Part shown: positions 63,655 to 64,000 of the stretch, one piece after another
Layout: each line of letters opens with the position of its first letter
How positions within the stretch are numbered: position 1 is the stretch's first letter
NCBI RefSeq assembly: GCF_014841115.1
Contig: NZ_JACYTP010000002.1
Coordinates: 248,001-312,000, forward strand
Source of the DNA: Photobacterium arenosum
GTDB taxonomy: Bacteria; Pseudomonadota; Gammaproteobacteria; Enterobacterales; Vibrionaceae
Direction of reading: 5' to 3'
Length of the DNA: 64,000 nt
Notes under the pieces: generated by a model
Seen by the model: the letters and a program-made list of their open reading frames with translations, nothing else
What the model was told of the DNA's origin: nothing
Database searches by the model: none
Made by a program: the position numbers and the translations under genes

Positions 63655-64000
63655 ATGAAATTGAAAAAAATAGCTCAGGCATGCCAAACCTTAGGTTTCA
63701 CTGCTCTATTGGCAGTGGCCATGCCTTCAATGGCGGAAGTGACTTCAACACAAGGACCAAACGGAGAAACAGCAACGTCTTATACTGATGTGACTTTAAA
63801 TGCATCACAGGAAAATGCGATTAAAACCAAGGATTACACTGCAGCGATTCTGATGCACAGCACATCAGACTGGTCTAATGCGCTGATTGATGGCGCGAAA
63901 GACATGTTTGCTGAACTCAATATTGATGTGGTGGCCGTGACCGATGCGGAATTTGATGCCAATAAGCAAAAAACCGATGTCGAAACCACTATGGCCATGA
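63655..64000 (+). CDS. Sugar ABC transporter substrate-binding protein, cut by the window end
   Basis: At least 115 residues, open to the last base. AGGGA precedes ATG. Signal peptide MKLKKIAQACQTLGFTALLA, then VAMPSMAEV with cleavage after about residue 27. Mature part: KDYTAAILMHSTSDWSNALIDGAKDMFAELNIDVVAVTDAEFDANKQKTDVETTMAM, the first lobe of a Peripla_BP_4 (ribose/rhizopine/inositol-type) protein. The sugar cannot be told. CRP control is suggested by the site upstream. Confidence 0.8.
   Translation, partial: MKLKKIAQACQTLGFTALLAVAMPSMAEVTSTQGPNGETATSYTDVTLNASQENAIKTKDYTAAILMHSTSDWSNALIDGAKDMFAELNIDVVAVTDAEFDANKQKTDVETTMAM

Overview
The window reads as a chromosomal stretch of a marine gammaproteobacterium, most likely Vibrionaceae (Photobacterium-like). 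The order queC - Lrp regulator - mdlA - mdlB - tesB - ybaY - atl - ffs matches the E. coli chromosome in broad outline, and a likely thermostable-haemolysin remnant also points to vibrios. This placement is inference from gene content; no 16S rRNA gene is present.

Layout. 1-2868: a selenium/sulfur set (5'-truncated selD, a TSUP permease, a NifS-like cysteine desulfurase). 3203-14448: core genes, namely a LysR regulator with a PEP-mutase/isocitrate-lyase-type enzyme, queC, a cysteine-synthase-like PLP enzyme facing an Lrp regulator, the MdlAB ABC exporter, tesB, the ybaY lipoprotein, atl, a membrane protein, and the 4.5S signal recognition particle RNA gene ffs. About 10 bp after ffs the character changes. 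Three 20-bp direct repeats with a 21-22 bp period and a short reading frame like the start of tnsA look like the decayed end of a Tn7-like element; ffs is a known target of such transposons. The visibly AT-richer segment up to about 24.8 kb then carries a complete class I lanthipeptide cluster.

The lanthipeptide cluster (15091-24739) is the most interesting system. It holds a membrane-fusion protein, an ABC exporter with an intact C39 leader peptidase, a LanC cyclase with all zinc ligands, a full-length LanB dehydratase, a 58-residue precursor with a double-glycine leader and a 23-residue core with a single cysteine, and, after a strong terminator, a JmjC/cupin-like putative 2-oxoglutarate oxygenase. 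The expected flow is: LanB dehydrates Ser/Thr, LanC closes one thioether ring, the oxygenase may hydroxylate a residue, and the C39 exporter cuts after Gly-Gly and secretes the product with the fusion protein.

24.8-50 kb is an accessory, regulator-rich region: an MFS pump behind an aldo/keto reductase gene reduced by an internal deletion, a KtrB-type fragment, AmpR/AmpC beta-lactamase, an SDR/aldehyde dehydrogenase pair, an LtrA/K+-channel operon, a pirin/isochorismatase pair, an arsR-arsH-acr3 arsenic operon, and a HEAT-repeat, vitellogenin-like protein behind a secreted protein. Seven LysR-type genes lie in the window, most divergent from the enzymes they probably control.

50-64 kb is transport: an outer-membrane protein converging on a siderophore-binding protein, a YbhGFSR-like drug ABC exporter, RarD, a YiaV/YiaW pair, and the osmoprotectant system proVWX. 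It ends with a chimeric pseudogene, a LuxR-family regulator, and the start of a sugar-binding protein behind a good CRP site.
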